A stretch of 64,000 nt of DNA from Morinoia aosen (Eukaryota; Arthropoda; Malacostraca; Amphipoda; Talitridae), in assembly GCA_030386875.1 (NCBI GenBank), contig CM059572.1, positions 35,027,732 to 35,091,731 on the forward strand, read 5' to 3'. The position numbers were made by a program, and so were the translations under genes. Numbering within the stretch: position 1 is the stretch's first letter; every line of letters starts with the position of its first letter. The notes beneath the pieces are model-generated. The model was not told the origin of the DNA. It saw nothing but the letters and a program-made list of their open reading frames with translations, and made no database searches. Positions 1 to 10,813 of this stretch are shown in pieces.

Positions 1-1454
1 AGAGCAGGAATTGAAAACTGTAAAGATTCGTTTGTAAACTAAGCAGAAATCCTGCTGTGTACATGAATTTTTGCGTCGACGATGCTGCACCAAGCTAAAT
101 TGAAGGAAACACTTGAGAGTTTATGCACGAAAACCTTTGTAAGTTATAATTTTCATGGTGAAAGTCCTATACACCGACATTATGAACATATTTTATAATT
201 TACAGCTGGGTTTAAAGTCTTGTTTCCTCAACGTACTACAATTTTTGGACGTCATCAAAATTTTGGTTAGAAATGGCCGCTCTCTGACAACAGTTTGCTG
301 TATTTAAGCGTAAGTAAACTGTATGGGAACGTTATCGTTGACCATTTTTTGAACAATTTCGAACGTTTCAATCCCCTCTTTTTTACTGGCGGTAACGAAT
401 AATGATTTACGGAAAGGTTCAGATGCCGGTGATCGGGCAGCTGTAATAGACAGACGATATGAGTCTCATCAATGCGAGATGTTCTGAGCGGCTTTTTTGA
501 AGGAATGATTAATGCCGTGAGTACTCTAATTTTCCCACCCTCTTCTTCATTTTTCCAATATGTTTATTTTAGAATATAATTATTGCTTCTCCTGCATTTC
601 AGGAAACTCCGTGCTGAATTCCATTACAGTGCTGAAAAAATAATGACGGACACATTAACAATTTCTGTAGTATAGAGTACGTAAAATCTTGACTTCGAGC
701 ATCTGTACCTAATTTTTTAATTCATGCCCGGTAGAACAGAAAATTAAATTTTCTCAACTCTTTTAAAAAATAATTAGTACATTTTATTTTTTTTGCATCA
801 CGAGAAGTTTTTGAACATTTTGTTAGTTTTTATTTGCCTTTGGGGAGTTCTAAATTTGAGGAAGGTGATTTGTTTATCCCAAAGGAATTGACTGATTTCG
901 AGCTCTTTTGAGGGTGAAGTTCCTGTTCGATTTCAGACTTCGCTCGAAAACTTGATGAAGCATTTAGGCATTCAGTTGCTATAGGTCAGCTCTTCGTAAT
1001 GGAATTTCCCAAGGTTTTATATTCATATAAATGACTCTCCGAATTAACGTCGAAAATCAAATTTACCCTACGGAACCTAACCATATGTATGAACTATCAA
1101 CTATACGAAAAATATTGCAAAATAAATAACAAGTGCTAACCGATGGCAAACCAGTCCCAGAATTAACATTAACAGAATGCTTGCTCTTAAAAATTGCTCT
1201 AGGTTGTAGGATTTTATTCTCACGTTGCTTGCAGTTTGCTGCTTTATGCATGAAAATTAACAACGGAGAAGTTACTGGACACAGTGGGTTTGCAAAATGT
1301 ACACTTTCTCACAGCTGAGTGATTTTGAAATTGAAAATTTTCAGTGTAGTTTTAAGTCTTGAAACTGGAGTAGCCGACCTGTGAAAGAGGGTATTGTATC
1401 GCCCTTTACGGGTACTCTTCGTAGAAAATATGTATCAACTATCTCTAAATTATT
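1..1454. other. AT-rich sequence without recognisable gene
   Basis: Only short ORFs of about 60 codons occur on either strand and none resembles a known protein. No repeat shared with the rest of the window was noticed. It could be intron of a gene whose possible terminal exon lies at 8311-8419, but nothing here proves that. Confidence 0.4.
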
Positions 1455-1468
1455 TTCCTCTTTCGCCC

Positions 1469-1696
1469 CCCCCTCAGGGGGAGACAACTATTGTATCTAT
1501 GGGAATTAGCGCTCCCAGGGGGACCATGTGAGGGCCCGAGCTAAAGGTTAGGCAGGCTTCTTTTTTGTTGTAATAAAATAGGTTTTTGTTTTGTTACGGA
1601 CCATCTTTTTTCGGTTCACTGCTGTCCTGTTTTTCAGCACCTACTACTTTCTTCTTCAACTTTTTTCTTGTTTCATGAACTTCTTTCCTAGCTTAC
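1469..1696 (+). mobile_element. SINE-like repeat (family A), 5' part of a split copy
   Basis: Begins with the family signature: a CCCCTCAGGGG palindrome, then the hairpin-forming ACAACTATTGT block, GGGAATTAGCGCTCCC, and later a pyrimidine tract ending in TTTTTCAG. The copy stops abruptly after GCTTAC, and the missing 3' part is found at 7881-8018. The 14-bp direct repeat TTCCTCTTTCGCCC lies at 1455-1468 and again at 8019-8032, so the two parts are one inserted copy broken by a later insertion. The family is dispersed on both strands here. It has no convincing pol III A/B boxes, so SINE is a descriptive label. Confidence 0.75.
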
Positions 1697-1719
1697 ACTT
1701 TGACACTTGACACGACACT

Positions 1720-2730
1720 TTGCTGCTAGGTGATAATATTCTAAGCACGATCAGAAGAAAGGACATCGATCGCTCGTGCTGGATCAAAACTGTTCCATCA
1801 GGGTGCTTCGATGACCTTCTCCATACTGTAAATTGCATGCCTAGATTTAAAAATTATATACTAAGTTTTGATGGTCTCTGCCACTCGCCCTCAGACCTTG
1901 CTCGAATCAAACAATAAATTGTAAGGAAGTACGCACTCTCTCGTATTTATATTGCCAATGCTTGCAGTGCAAACGAATTCAACAAAGCGATGCATTTTTG
2001 CAAAAACCTGGGTTTAAACTTGATTCAATTTCAAACTTACCCAGATAATGAAAATGGTGACGCACTTAATAACTTTCAATGGCCTCGGACCCAGGAAGAA
2101 AACTTTTGTTTTCTTCAACAACTTGCAATGAAATCAACATTGCGAATCACCGTGCCATATTGTCCTCGTTTCAACAAATGTCAAGCAATAAATGGAATTG
2201 TAGATCATTCCAATGAATTCGAAAAATTCACGGAATGAGACAAATAGTCTCACCTTAAACTTTCAAAAAGAATATAAGCCTATGCACATCACTGCACATG
2301 GTAAACCAAATCCTTCAAAATTGGTCGCGTCATCAAGCAGAGCTCTGAGTAACTCACTCACAGCATGAGGAACGTGAATAAACCTGATCCTTTCCCTGAC
2401 TCGATCTCAGACAAATATAATGTCAGTACGAAAAATAAATTTACGTTACTTGCAACAGACACAAATAGTGATTGCGACATGCCCTCCTTTTAAACCAATT
2501 CTCAACTTTCCAGTGAGTACGCAGGAACCAAGGAAAGTCAAGCGAAAAACGATATTCAAAACTATTCCAAAGAAAATCAAATTATTCGAAAAATATCTGA
2601 TGCCTCTGCCGGGCCTCCGTCGAACGACCAAACCAATACTGCTACCGAAAAATCAACAGTGAATCAAATTTGCACACGCGTTGCAGGCACACTTGACGAC
2701 TTGAAACGATCGCTCAAAATGGAGCCTGCT
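1720..2730 (+). pseudogene. LINE N-terminal coding remnant (function uncertain)
   Basis: One forward frame stays largely open from 1720 to 2238, broken by a TAA near 1917. It reads LGDNIL..., then a patch resembling FDGLC, then a region with QFQTYPDNENGDALN. After a frameshifted stretch (about 2240-2340 in another frame) the original frame resumes around 2401 and continues to GTLDDLKRSLK near 2720, with a stop near 2488. The LGDNIL segment vaguely recalls the GDS block of SGNH/esterase domains known from some CR1-group ORFs, but this is weak. Low complexity and shifts suggest old decay. An alternative is a gag-like ORF1. Confidence 0.45.
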
Positions 2731-3163
2731 TCACTGTAGGTGACGGACACTGTCTCCTCCACGCCGTAACGACGCAGCTTGCTTCACAACAAATTTCTAA
2801 ATGGAATTATATATCTCTGAAAAAAGCCATCAAAACTGAGAGCTCCAGAAACAAGGACCAGTATGCAAAATTCGTTGACAAGAACAGTGGCAGTTTCGAA
2901 CAACTCATCGATAAATACATCGATAGAAAAGTCTTCGATCACGCAGGTGGAGACCTCATACCCCAAATACTTTTTAATGTAACGAGAACACCAATTCACG
3001 TATTTGATGAAAGAGATAATGGGATTTGGAAGATGACAATCTCCCCTACATCAAATGCTCTGATAAACTGTCCTCCGGTAAACATACACCGGAAACAGGA
3101 CCACTATAGCGGTCTCTTGAAAATGCGTGATGAAAATCGTGTTGCTCCCTCCCCCATTTTGTG
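2700..3163 (+). pseudogene. OTU-like cysteine protease domain remnant inside the LINE
   Basis: In the frame shared with the endonuclease, the sequence from 2724 reads ACFTVGDGHCLLHAV, then after about 120 residues DHYSGLL. OTU-family cysteine proteases use a D-G-x-C-L motif with the nucleophilic Cys, and a C-terminal His often followed by an aromatic residue; both are seen here in the right order and spacing. A frameshift near 2720 separates it from the upstream part, and a TGA at 3163 separates it from the endonuclease. OTU domains are known in diverse viruses and transposable elements; activity in this copy is unlikely. Confidence 0.6.
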
Positions 3164-3299
3164 ACTAAATAACAGTGATCAAATTGAATTTGAAGCTGAA
3201 ATCACAAACAATGAACGCGGCAATAAAAACCTAGAGACGAATACTAAATGCCCTGCTAGACCTAAAAAATGCAATAACTCCACTAAAGATCTGCCTATT

Positions 3300-4268
3300 G
3301 AGATAAATAATATCAAAATATTGCACATAAATGCTCGCAATCTCAATGGTAAAATGGATGACGTACGAGTAATGTTGATCACTAACGATATCGATATGTT
3401 ATGCATATCTGAAACATGGTTCGATTCACGAGTCGAAAGCTCATATCTCAGCATTACCGGGTACAAATTGTACCGTTATGACGGAGTCAAGAGTAAGAGA
3501 GGTAGCGGTTCATGCATTTTCATCAAAGATGTCTACTCTACATCCTTAGTTCCGATAAAAGAAAAATGCGATGACATAGAAATGGTTTGGCTCAATGTTC
3601 AAGTAAACAAACACAAGTCTTTCATTATCGGCAGTCTTTACAGACATCCGTCAGCATCTCTTCGTCCAACATTAGATTTCATTGAAAATACGCTTAGATC
3701 AATCTCTGCAGCCAAAAAGTCTTTCTATGTTTTCGGAGATTTTAACGTAGATCTGACAAATAAAAACAATCTGCTAAGCAAGATGCTGCACAGACTTAAT
3801 CTTTCTCAAATGGTCCAAGAACCAACGCGAATTACCAACACTTCCAAAACTCTTCTTGACCTAGCAATTACAAACAATCCCCAAGCAGTACTCAGCACAG
3901 AAATCTTACCGTCCTTTTCTGATCACCATTCGGTAGAATGCCAAATAAATATTGCAAAAGAGAAACAGAAATATAGTTACATTACATATCGCATGAAAAA
4001 CCACTACTCCCCTGAAATATTTCAAGAAAAGCTATTAGACAGATGGAGTGAATTTCAAGGCATGGAAAACACCGATGATGTCAATCTACAAGTTTCGCTT
4101 TTCACCGAAAATTTCGTATCAGCTCTTAACGAATGCGCACCTTTCATTACGAAGAAAGTTGAGCCAAGAATTTCTAAATGGATAGCAGATGAGATAAAAC
4201 GGTTGAGCAGAGCTAAAAGAAATTTGCAGCGTGAGTACAAACTGAATAAATCAGACAGTACGCGTTGA
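3300..4268 (+). pseudogene. LINE endonuclease (EEP/APE-type) domain
   Basis: An open stretch of 315 codons carries the EEP order: HINARNLNGK near the start, ISETW, GSCIFIKDVY, GSLYRHPS, FGDFNVDL and FSDHHSVE. These match the metal- and DNA-binding blocks (N, E, Y, D/N, DH) of APE-like endonucleases that nick the target for target-primed reverse transcription. The frame continues upstream through a TGA into the OTU-like part and downstream through a TGA at 4266-4268 into the RT, suggesting that one long ORF once encoded all three. The domain itself looks nearly intact. Confidence 0.85.
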
Positions 4269-6119
4269 AAATTATATAAAGATCATGAGAAGATCCTACG
4301 AAGAAAAGTTAAGGAAGCAAAACGGGACTACTTCCACAAAGAACTCTTGGCGGCAAAACAAAACCCTAAAAGAACTTGGGAAATCATTAGAGAAGCTGCT
4401 CAGTATGAAAATTCAGACTGCAAAAGCACTTTAGACAACCCCTCAAAAATGGCGAATGACTTTAACACTTTCTTCTCAAAAGTTGGCGAAGATGTTTTCA
4501 ATGAAGTATCCAGGACAGTTTCAGACACATCTACAGAGGCAAATCAGAGCGATGTTTCATTCCCAAATAGTAGCAACAAGTGGAGACCAAAGCCAGTTAG
4601 CGTCATAGAGATACGAAAAATCTTATACTCACTAAAGAATACTAAAGCGACTGGACATGATGGCATAAGCCTCCAACATATAAAAGACAGCTTCCCTGTC
4701 ACAGCACCCCTTATTCGCTTGATAATAAATACATCTATAGTCACAAACAAGTTTCCCGATCAATGGAAACTATCCATTATTAAGCCATTACATAAATCTG
4801 GTGATATCGACATAGCGTCAAACTACAGACCAAACAGTCTCCTGCCTGTTATGTCCAAAATATTAAAAAAAGTAATAACAAACCAGCTCTCGTCTTACAT
4901 AGACGAGTCACATCTACTGCTTCGCAATCAATATGCTTACAGAAGGAATACCAGTACTCAGGACGCCCTGTTAAACATAACAGAAAAAATTGACAATTAT
5001 ATTAACCAAAAAAAATTAACTCTCTTACTATTGCGCGATCTCTCTGAAGCTTTCGACAGTGTTGAGCATAAGATACTTCTACAAAAAATTTCAAACCTCA
5101 GAATAGACACTCAGTGGTTTGAAAGCTACCTACTAAACCGCTCTCATGCAGTGTGCTTGAATAACAAAATGTCATCATTCATACCAAATAATTTTGGCGT
5201 TCCTCAAGGTTCAATCATCGGCCCACTCCTATTTTCAATTTTCATCAACACCCCACCATGCCTGCAAACACAAAAATCTCAATGTATGCTGATGACGTGC
5301 AAATTGCCATGACAAGCTCAACAGCGGATTTAAAAGAAATACAAGCCAACGCTGAAAACCTGAGAAATCTGAATTTGTGGTATGACCATAATGGCCTCAA
5401 ACTTAACGCAAGTAAAACGCAATGCATTATTTTTGGATCACAGAATGCGACTGAAAATTTACCACCATTCAAGCTAACATTCGGAGACGATACAATTAAA
5501 CCAGTAGATTAGGTTAAAAATCTGGGTGTTTGGTTTGACAAAAATATGACTTTCAATTCACACGTCGAAACAATGTGCAACAAAATTAACGGAACCTTAA
5601 TGTTCTTTCATCGTATAAAGAACACACTTGACGAAAAATCTAGATTATTAGTGATTCAGTCTTTAGTTTTATCGCGTCTGGACTACTGCAGTTTTGTGTG
5701 GGGAGATTAACCTCAATGTCGTCAGGAAGAGTTGCAAAAATGTCTAAACTTCGCCGCTAAAGTAGTATGCAAAGGAAATTTCAGTAAATACGATCATGTC
5801 ACCCCTCTTTTAAAAAAACTCGACTGGATCCCAATACCGAACAGATTTATGATCCAGAAAGCTCGACGAGTATTCTCCTCTTTGTACCTCCCCCAAAGTA
5901 ATGCAGAGGTGGTAAATTTTTTTCCATCTAATATCCAAAACGAAAGACCAAACCGGAGGAACGATGTTTCAGTCAGTTACCGTTCATCTAACGTGGGACA
6001 AAAAGCTCTCTGTTTCTGGAGCTTTTTTGTGGAACAAGCTTCCCCAGCATATCAAAAACTCTAAAACTGGAAAAGAATTTAGAGTAAATGTGTCACGTCA
6101 TTATGCATCTCTGTCATAG
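4269..6119 (+). pseudogene. LINE reverse transcriptase domain with frameshifts
   Basis: The frame of the endonuclease continues with a basic linker, then RT motifs: SLKNTKATGHDGIS, LHKSGDIDIASNYRP, LRDLSEAFDSVEH and FGVPQGSIIGPLLF. A frameshift near 5250 moves the catalytic YADD box (about 5283-5294) into another frame. That frame continues through LKLNASKTQ and NLGVWFDKNM, with stops at 5510-5512 and near 5708. A last shift near 6020 restores LWNKLPQHIKN, ending at TAG 6117-6119. The WNxLP ending is typical of CR1/L2-type ORF2 C-termini. At least two shifts and three nonsense codons show it is dead. Confidence 0.85.
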
Positions 6120-7365
6120 GGCCTGCAGCATTTCAGTATGAACTTCCCATCTATCAGAAATTCTAATTTCCTTGAAATTTCTGTTTCAAATTTAGAAACT
6201 ATTTCATTTTACGTTTGCTAAGCGATTCGTATATGCATCTTACTTATTTCTGTCGACAACAATGAGCACCACAGCCGTCAGTTCAATGTAGCAGAACGAA
6301 CGTTCTTTCCATAATTAGGAGTATTTCCTCATTTTTATTTTGTTATTTCTTTCTCTTTTCTGTATTAATGTTTAACGTCCGTATGACAAATATACCATGA
6401 AATACATTTTGTGTGTACACCAATAAACAGGTTTATAGATGTGAGGGTTGTGCAAAGTTTATAATGAACTAAATTTTGGCTAACGTTGTCTCGCTTTTTC
6501 AAAATCATTCTCGAAGATGTTTTCAATCGATTTTCGAATCGATTACAATGTACATGTTTTTTTTTTACAATGTTACTCCATTTTATCCCACGTACACATG
6601 TCCGTATAATGCTGAAGAGTTGTGTTGCTTCTTGACTATAACCTGATTTTTCTTAAAAAATTTTTGTGAAGACATTAAAAACAAGTTCATTTTTATGTTT
6701 TTCGAAGTCTTCTTTTCCTTTTAGTTATTTTTTTGCGAAAAATTTCTTAGGATTACTGTGAGCTCAACTGTAATTTTCTGTGTAGTAGATGGTAGGTTGC
6801 TTTTATCTTTTATTTTATATATGTATTTTTTTTTAATATTTCATTTTCAATAAGTATATGTATTAATATGTGTGTGTACGTGTGTAGGTATATATATATA
6901 TGTATCTACATATATAGATATACATGTTTCTATTTCATTTCTTTACGCAAAATTATCCGGTTAATAAATTTTATTGCACTAGCGAAATGATTCAAAAATA
7001 GATCTATCACCTCCCCAGAGGGCGTTTCTGTGAATCGGATTAATGTCAAATATAATTAATGAAATAAAGTGCAATTTGAGCGTATGAATCGTAGTAAAAT
7101 TATCTTTGTCCGTATGTTGTACAAGCTATGAATTTTAATATTGAGTATATATTTGTTTACCCATTTCTACCAATATTCTGTAGATATTTGTCAATCATGA
7201 GTAGTAACCGGCTTACACTGTATCTCTATTTTATCCCATGTACCCATGTCCGCATGATGTGGTGAATATCGAGAAGATATGAAATATGTTTTTGGTGGTG
7301 ATAGGGCTTTGCATATTTTTAGGGCATATTTTTCATTTCTCATTCAACTACCCTTGACAGGGATA
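6120..7365 (+). other. Non-coding tail of the LINE insertion, with a ~650-bp direct repeat
   Basis: AT-rich and without coding potential. A block around TTTTATCCCACGTACACATG at about 6578-6614 recurs in diverged form (TTTTATCCCATGTACCCATG) at about 7229-7268. AATAAACAGG near 6422 could mark the LINE polyadenylation region, in which case the rest would be a separate insertion or readthrough. A TA-rich microsatellite lies near 6885-6925. Confidence 0.4.
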
Positions 7366-7795
7366 GACTATTGGCACGCCACGTATGGTTTGTCTATTAG
7401 TACGCCTCGTATATTTTGTCTTAATCTGCCTCGTATGGTCTATCTATTTGTACACCTCTGATAGCTTGTCTATTAGTAAACCTCGTATAGTTTGCCTATT
7501 ATTATGCCTCGTATGGCTTATCTGTTTGTACACCTCGGATGGTTTGTCAATTAGTACTCCTAGTATAGAACTTTTGTTGGATTACTAGCACACCACGAAT
7601 GGTTTGTCTATTAGTACGCCTCGTATATTTTGTCAATTCATATGCCTCGTATGGTCTATCTACTTGTACACCTCTGATAGTTTGTCTATTAGTACACCTC
7701 GTATAGTTTGTCTATTATTATGCCTCGTATGGCTTATCATACTTGTACGCCTCGGATGGTTTGTCAATTAGTACTCCTCGTATGGAACATTTGTA
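7366..7795 (+). repeat. Minisatellite, ~26-bp unit with higher-order period
   Basis: About 16 imperfect units of the type TTTGTCTATTAGTACGCCTC follow each other. Neighbouring units differ (GTA, CTC or ATG variants), but the run starting at 7379 is repeated nearly unchanged at 7592, giving a higher-order period of about 213 bp (eight units). Confidence 0.8.
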
Positions 7796-7880
7796 TTAGG
7801 ATGTCCTATATTAAGAAACTTTTAAAAGCCAATATGTTGGCATGTATCTCATGTGACAACTTGGAAATACACATTTTTTT

Positions 7881-8018
7881 CTTACTGTTTCTGTGCACCT
7901 TGTGCATAGATTCCGCGTTCCCTCAACTCCATCCTAAATGGTGCCTTCCTCTTTCCTCTCTTGGAACATCTTTGTCGTGGTTAAGAGAGGCTAAAACTTT
8001 CTTATATAATAATAATAA
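7881..8018 (+). mobile_element. SINE-like repeat (family A), 3' part of the split copy
   Basis: Begins CTTACTGTTTCTGTGCACC, continues with CACCTTGTGCATAGATTCC and ends in the family's (ATA)n tail, followed directly by the 14-bp duplication TTCCTCTTTCGCCC at 8019-8032. It joins the 5' part at 1469-1696 to give a complete ~367-bp element. Confidence 0.75.
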
Positions 8019-8032
8019 TTCCTCTTTCGCCC

Positions 8033-8310
8033 ATCAAAATTCCACTCGTGCTCACAAAAATCCCACTCGTGCACACTAGAATCCCACTCGTGCACACCAG
8101 AATCCCATTCGTGCTCACCAGAATCCCATTCGTGCTCACCAGAATCCCATTCGTGCTCACCAGAATCCCATTCGTGCTCACCAGAATCCCATTCGTGCTC
8201 ACCAGAATCCCATTCGTGCTCACCAGAATCCCATTCGTGCTCACCAGAATCCCATTCGTGCTCACCAGAATCCCATTCGTGCTCACCAGAATCCCATTCG
8301 TGCTCACCAG
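8033..8310 (+). repeat. 21-bp minisatellite ending at a possible splice acceptor
   Basis: About 13 contiguous units of AATCCCATTCGTGCTCACCA+G, nearly identical in the centre and more varied at the left. The unit length is a multiple of three, which makes several frames open; those ORFs are artefacts. The last unit ends CTCACCAG|AATC and the following sequence is GC-rich and protein-like. Confidence 0.9.
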
Positions 8311-8419
8311 AATCTTTGACTGCAGAGAGCTGCCCTCAACGGAACCAAGGGATCCTACGCCGCTAGAGGACGCGGACAGCCGGCCTCCTTCTCCGATGGA
8401 CATGGCGGTGACCACCTGA
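8311..8419 (+). CDS. Possible terminal exon of an unidentified gene
   Basis: After the acceptor-like CTCACCAG, one frame reads FDCRELPSTEPRDPTPLEDA and then a Pro/Ser-rich end PPSPMDMAVTT before TGA at 8417-8419. Base composition (GC-rich) and amino-acid make-up differ clearly from the flanks and look coding. A second possible acceptor is CTGCAG at about 8320-8325. No upstream exon was recognised and no family is suggested, so this is only a candidate. Confidence 0.3.
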
Positions 8420-9096
8420 AGCGCTGCTCAACATGGCGGCCTCCTGCACGCGGCGGCACCAACATCCTGTGCGGGGGTGAGCTCGTTATTGAAATGTTCA
8501 GGGAAATCTGTGCGCTGATTGCGTAATCTACGGGAAATTGCGGTCTTCCTTGGTAAGTGGCGAAATGTTGGTCATAGGATTTAGGACCTTTTGTGATCTT
8601 TTCGCCGTTGTGAACTAGTTTCTCATTGATATCGTGTTGGTTGTGAAATTTCCATATGCGGTGATGTGTAATGGTTTGTCACATGTCTCGTGAAGGCTTG
8701 AAAGTTTAATAATATTGCTCATTTTTTCGTTACTGCTTTATTTTCTGTCTATACGAGGTCGTGAACTCAACTTTGAGACGCAGTATGCAGTCCGCCGAAA
8801 AACTATGATCAAATTTAGATTTTAACAGTTACGTGATGCTATTATTGTCTGCATGGGGTATGTACTAGTACATGACATGCCACTGTGCCATTCTTCTGCC
8901 AAATGGGTCTGATGAGTTTCTTAGAAAAACAAATCAATATTTTGTCAAAATATGTTACGTCGAAATATGTTTTCTAATTTGCATACTACTGTAGAGAGGT
9001 CAAAATTTGTCCATATTGTCTATCTGTTCCACATTCTTTGTGAGGAATCTAGATTTTTTTTGAACAATCCCGTTTGATATAAGTTACGAGAAAATA
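8420..9096. other. Intergenic sequence, nothing recognised
   Basis: GC-rich for the first 80 bases (CGGCGGCACC, possible UTR of the preceding exon), then AT-rich. No ORF of note and no repeat found elsewhere in the window. Confidence 0.35.
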
Positions 9097-9678
9097 CAGG
9101 GTTGTTGCTCAAAATCTATACCTTTTTAAATTTCCAATAACTTTTTAAATATAAGAAATAGAAGACTATAACATAGAACATCCAAAAGAACATGAATTCA
9201 TTGTTTTCTTGCGTATCCGGTATACCCTTCAAATAAGTATATTCATCAAGGGTACAAGCGAAAATTGTTGTAATCAGCAAAAATGGCACAACTGACTCTT
9301 CAACATCGCAAGTTCGTCATCGAAGAAATGACGGAAATTGAATCCATCGTCGAGACTCAGAGGAATTTTTTTTGAATACCGATTCAAACATAACAAAATG
9401 AAGATTTAGAGGCACTTCCAAAAGTGGCAATCCCAGTTTATTGAGAGAAACACTAATAGAGGAAGATCTGGATGAAAAGTTTCTGAATGCACAGCGGATA
9501 GTGTTGAAAGACTGAGAACTCTAATCCAAGATGAAGTACGGTGGTATCTTTAAAATAATCATACAAAAATGAAAAATTAACTCTTCTTCTTTCCAATAAT
9601 ACCAGTTTTATTTCCCTATCCTGTCTGTGAAAAAAGTTATAGCAATTTAAAATATATACATTTGTTTTGCAACCACTC
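9097..9678 (+). mobile_element. Degenerate mariner/Tc1-type element with TA duplication
   Basis: Inverted ends CAGGGTTGTTGC (left) and GCAACCACTC (right) extend imperfectly for about 50 bp and are flanked by TA on both sides (9095-9096 and 9679-9680), as expected for the IS630-Tc1-mariner superfamily. The interior holds a broken transposase start. At 582 bp it is internally deleted. Confidence 0.6.
9283..9545 (+). pseudogene. Transposase N-terminus remnant (HTH, DUF4817-like)
   Basis: An ATG at 9283 opens MAQLTLQHRKFVIEEM, then an ETQRNF segment and, after a one-base shift in an eight-T run, EYRFKHNK. This resembles the helix-turn-helix N-terminus of arthropod mariner-like transposases (typically 'LTLQ...RAFIVE...E...TEVQR.FR..F'). 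Several stops follow within 150 bases. No DDE/DDD catalytic core remains. Confidence 0.5.
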
Positions 9679-9680
9679 TA

Positions 9681-10286
9681 TGTTTCATTGAATATTAACG
9701 TAGTCGTGATTTTTTACTTACGTGCAATGGTTTGCGGTGCACATGATTCTTTTATCCCTAGCAGGTGTACAGTACACTGTAAAAATTTTGTACCAAAAGT
9801 GAGTTATTGTTCAACACTATGGGGTACAAAAATTGATATACCATGGACGAAATTACAATATTTACAGTAATATACAGTTGATATATTGATACAATAATAA
9901 TTATTTCATTCGAAAACAAGTCGTAAGACTAAGTGAACCGCCGGGTGCTGAAGTTAGTAGATAAATTCTTACGAAAAGAATAGAGGCTAGACTTTCGAAA
10001 AATTTACGCTGTCGTAGCGATTGAGCAGGCAGTGCTTAAGGCTAGCTTAAGTTGCTGGCAAAATTTTTCTATTTAGATGGACTTACGCTGCAAGTCGTCC
10101 CGATACGACCGCGTAAATTGTTCGAAAATCACGCGCCTGGCTTTCAAATCGGTAGTCGGATGATTTATATACCTTCTATCCCAGGAGCTAAAATGGTTTC
10201 GATAGCAACTACATAGACAATTTGAGCCGACCCTCTTCAAACAATTTCGGATACTCTTTATCAGTGGCACTCAATGTAGCACACAT
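9681..10286. other. Intergenic sequence, nothing recognised
   Basis: One 65-codon minus-strand ORF (10073-10270) rich in Arg/Ser has no recognisable motif. No shared repeat was seen. Confidence 0.3.
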
Positions 10287-10813
10287 GTGGGGTGGCGCAC
10301 AAGTCACTTTACCATTTTAAAATGAAATATCTTTTTGGTAAATGAGTGTATTTTATTAATTCTTATTATTACATAGTTTAAAGATTGGAATTTTATTTAG
10401 ATTTATATATGAAAAATGTCACGTAAATGGCGTCCATTTTCAGCTTAGCAAACACGAGCTCTTTGTGAGGCATTTTCCGTGATAGTTCTTAGCATCTGAG
10501 GCTGTGTGGAGTGAATTTCCTCCTGTACGTTGGCTTTAAGTAAGTTGGATAGTTCCAGGTTTATTTACGTACACGTTTTATTTTACGCATGAACAAAATT
10601 TACCAGCATAACTCCACACTGAGTTCCAATTATTGAGCGTCCATTTTTAAATGAAAATTCAATTTTCACCATTCTCTCTTCGGTTGTGAATTTATTCATA
10701 TTTAGATTTCCAACAATGTACCCTTATAATTCTGAAGAGCAAAATCAAAATCAATTTACTGGAAAAGATAAATTTCACTTCAAAATGGTAAAATGACTTA
10801 TGCTCCACCCTGT
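10287..10813. mobile_element. Mariner-type MITE with ~45-bp inverted ends
   Basis: Left end GGGGTGGCGCACAAGTCAC then TTTACCATTTTAAAATG; right end CATTTTACCATTTTG in reverse then GACTTATGCTCCACCC. The outer ends pair as (C)AGGGTGGNGCATAAGTCA, with TA next to the right end. The interior has no transposase ORF. The ends are of the mariner type, so this is likely a non-autonomous relative. Confidence 0.55.

Larger units (their letters stand above)
1697..7880 (+). mobile_element. Decayed CR1/L2-type LINE insertion nested in a SINE-like copy
   Basis: A 6.18-kb insertion interrupts the family-A repeat; CTTAC is present at both edges (1692-1696 and 7881-7885), consistent with a short target-site duplication. 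Coding remnants run 1720-6119 in this order: an N-terminal region, an OTU-like domain, an apurinic-type endonuclease and a reverse transcriptase with a C-terminal WNKLP motif. No RNase H domain follows, which with the EN/RT character points to the CR1/L2/Jockey-like group rather than the I clade. Several stops and frameshifts make it non-autonomous now. From about 6440 to 7880 the sequence is non-coding, with a minisatellite, and could be 3' UTR or later insertions. The precise clade cannot be settled by eye. Confidence 0.7.

Noticed and set aside
8002-8419. Long ORFs on both strands (123 and 137 codons)
   Set aside because: They arise because a 21-bp tandem repeat is open in several frames. 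Only the short non-repetitive end (8311-8419) was kept as a weak exon candidate.
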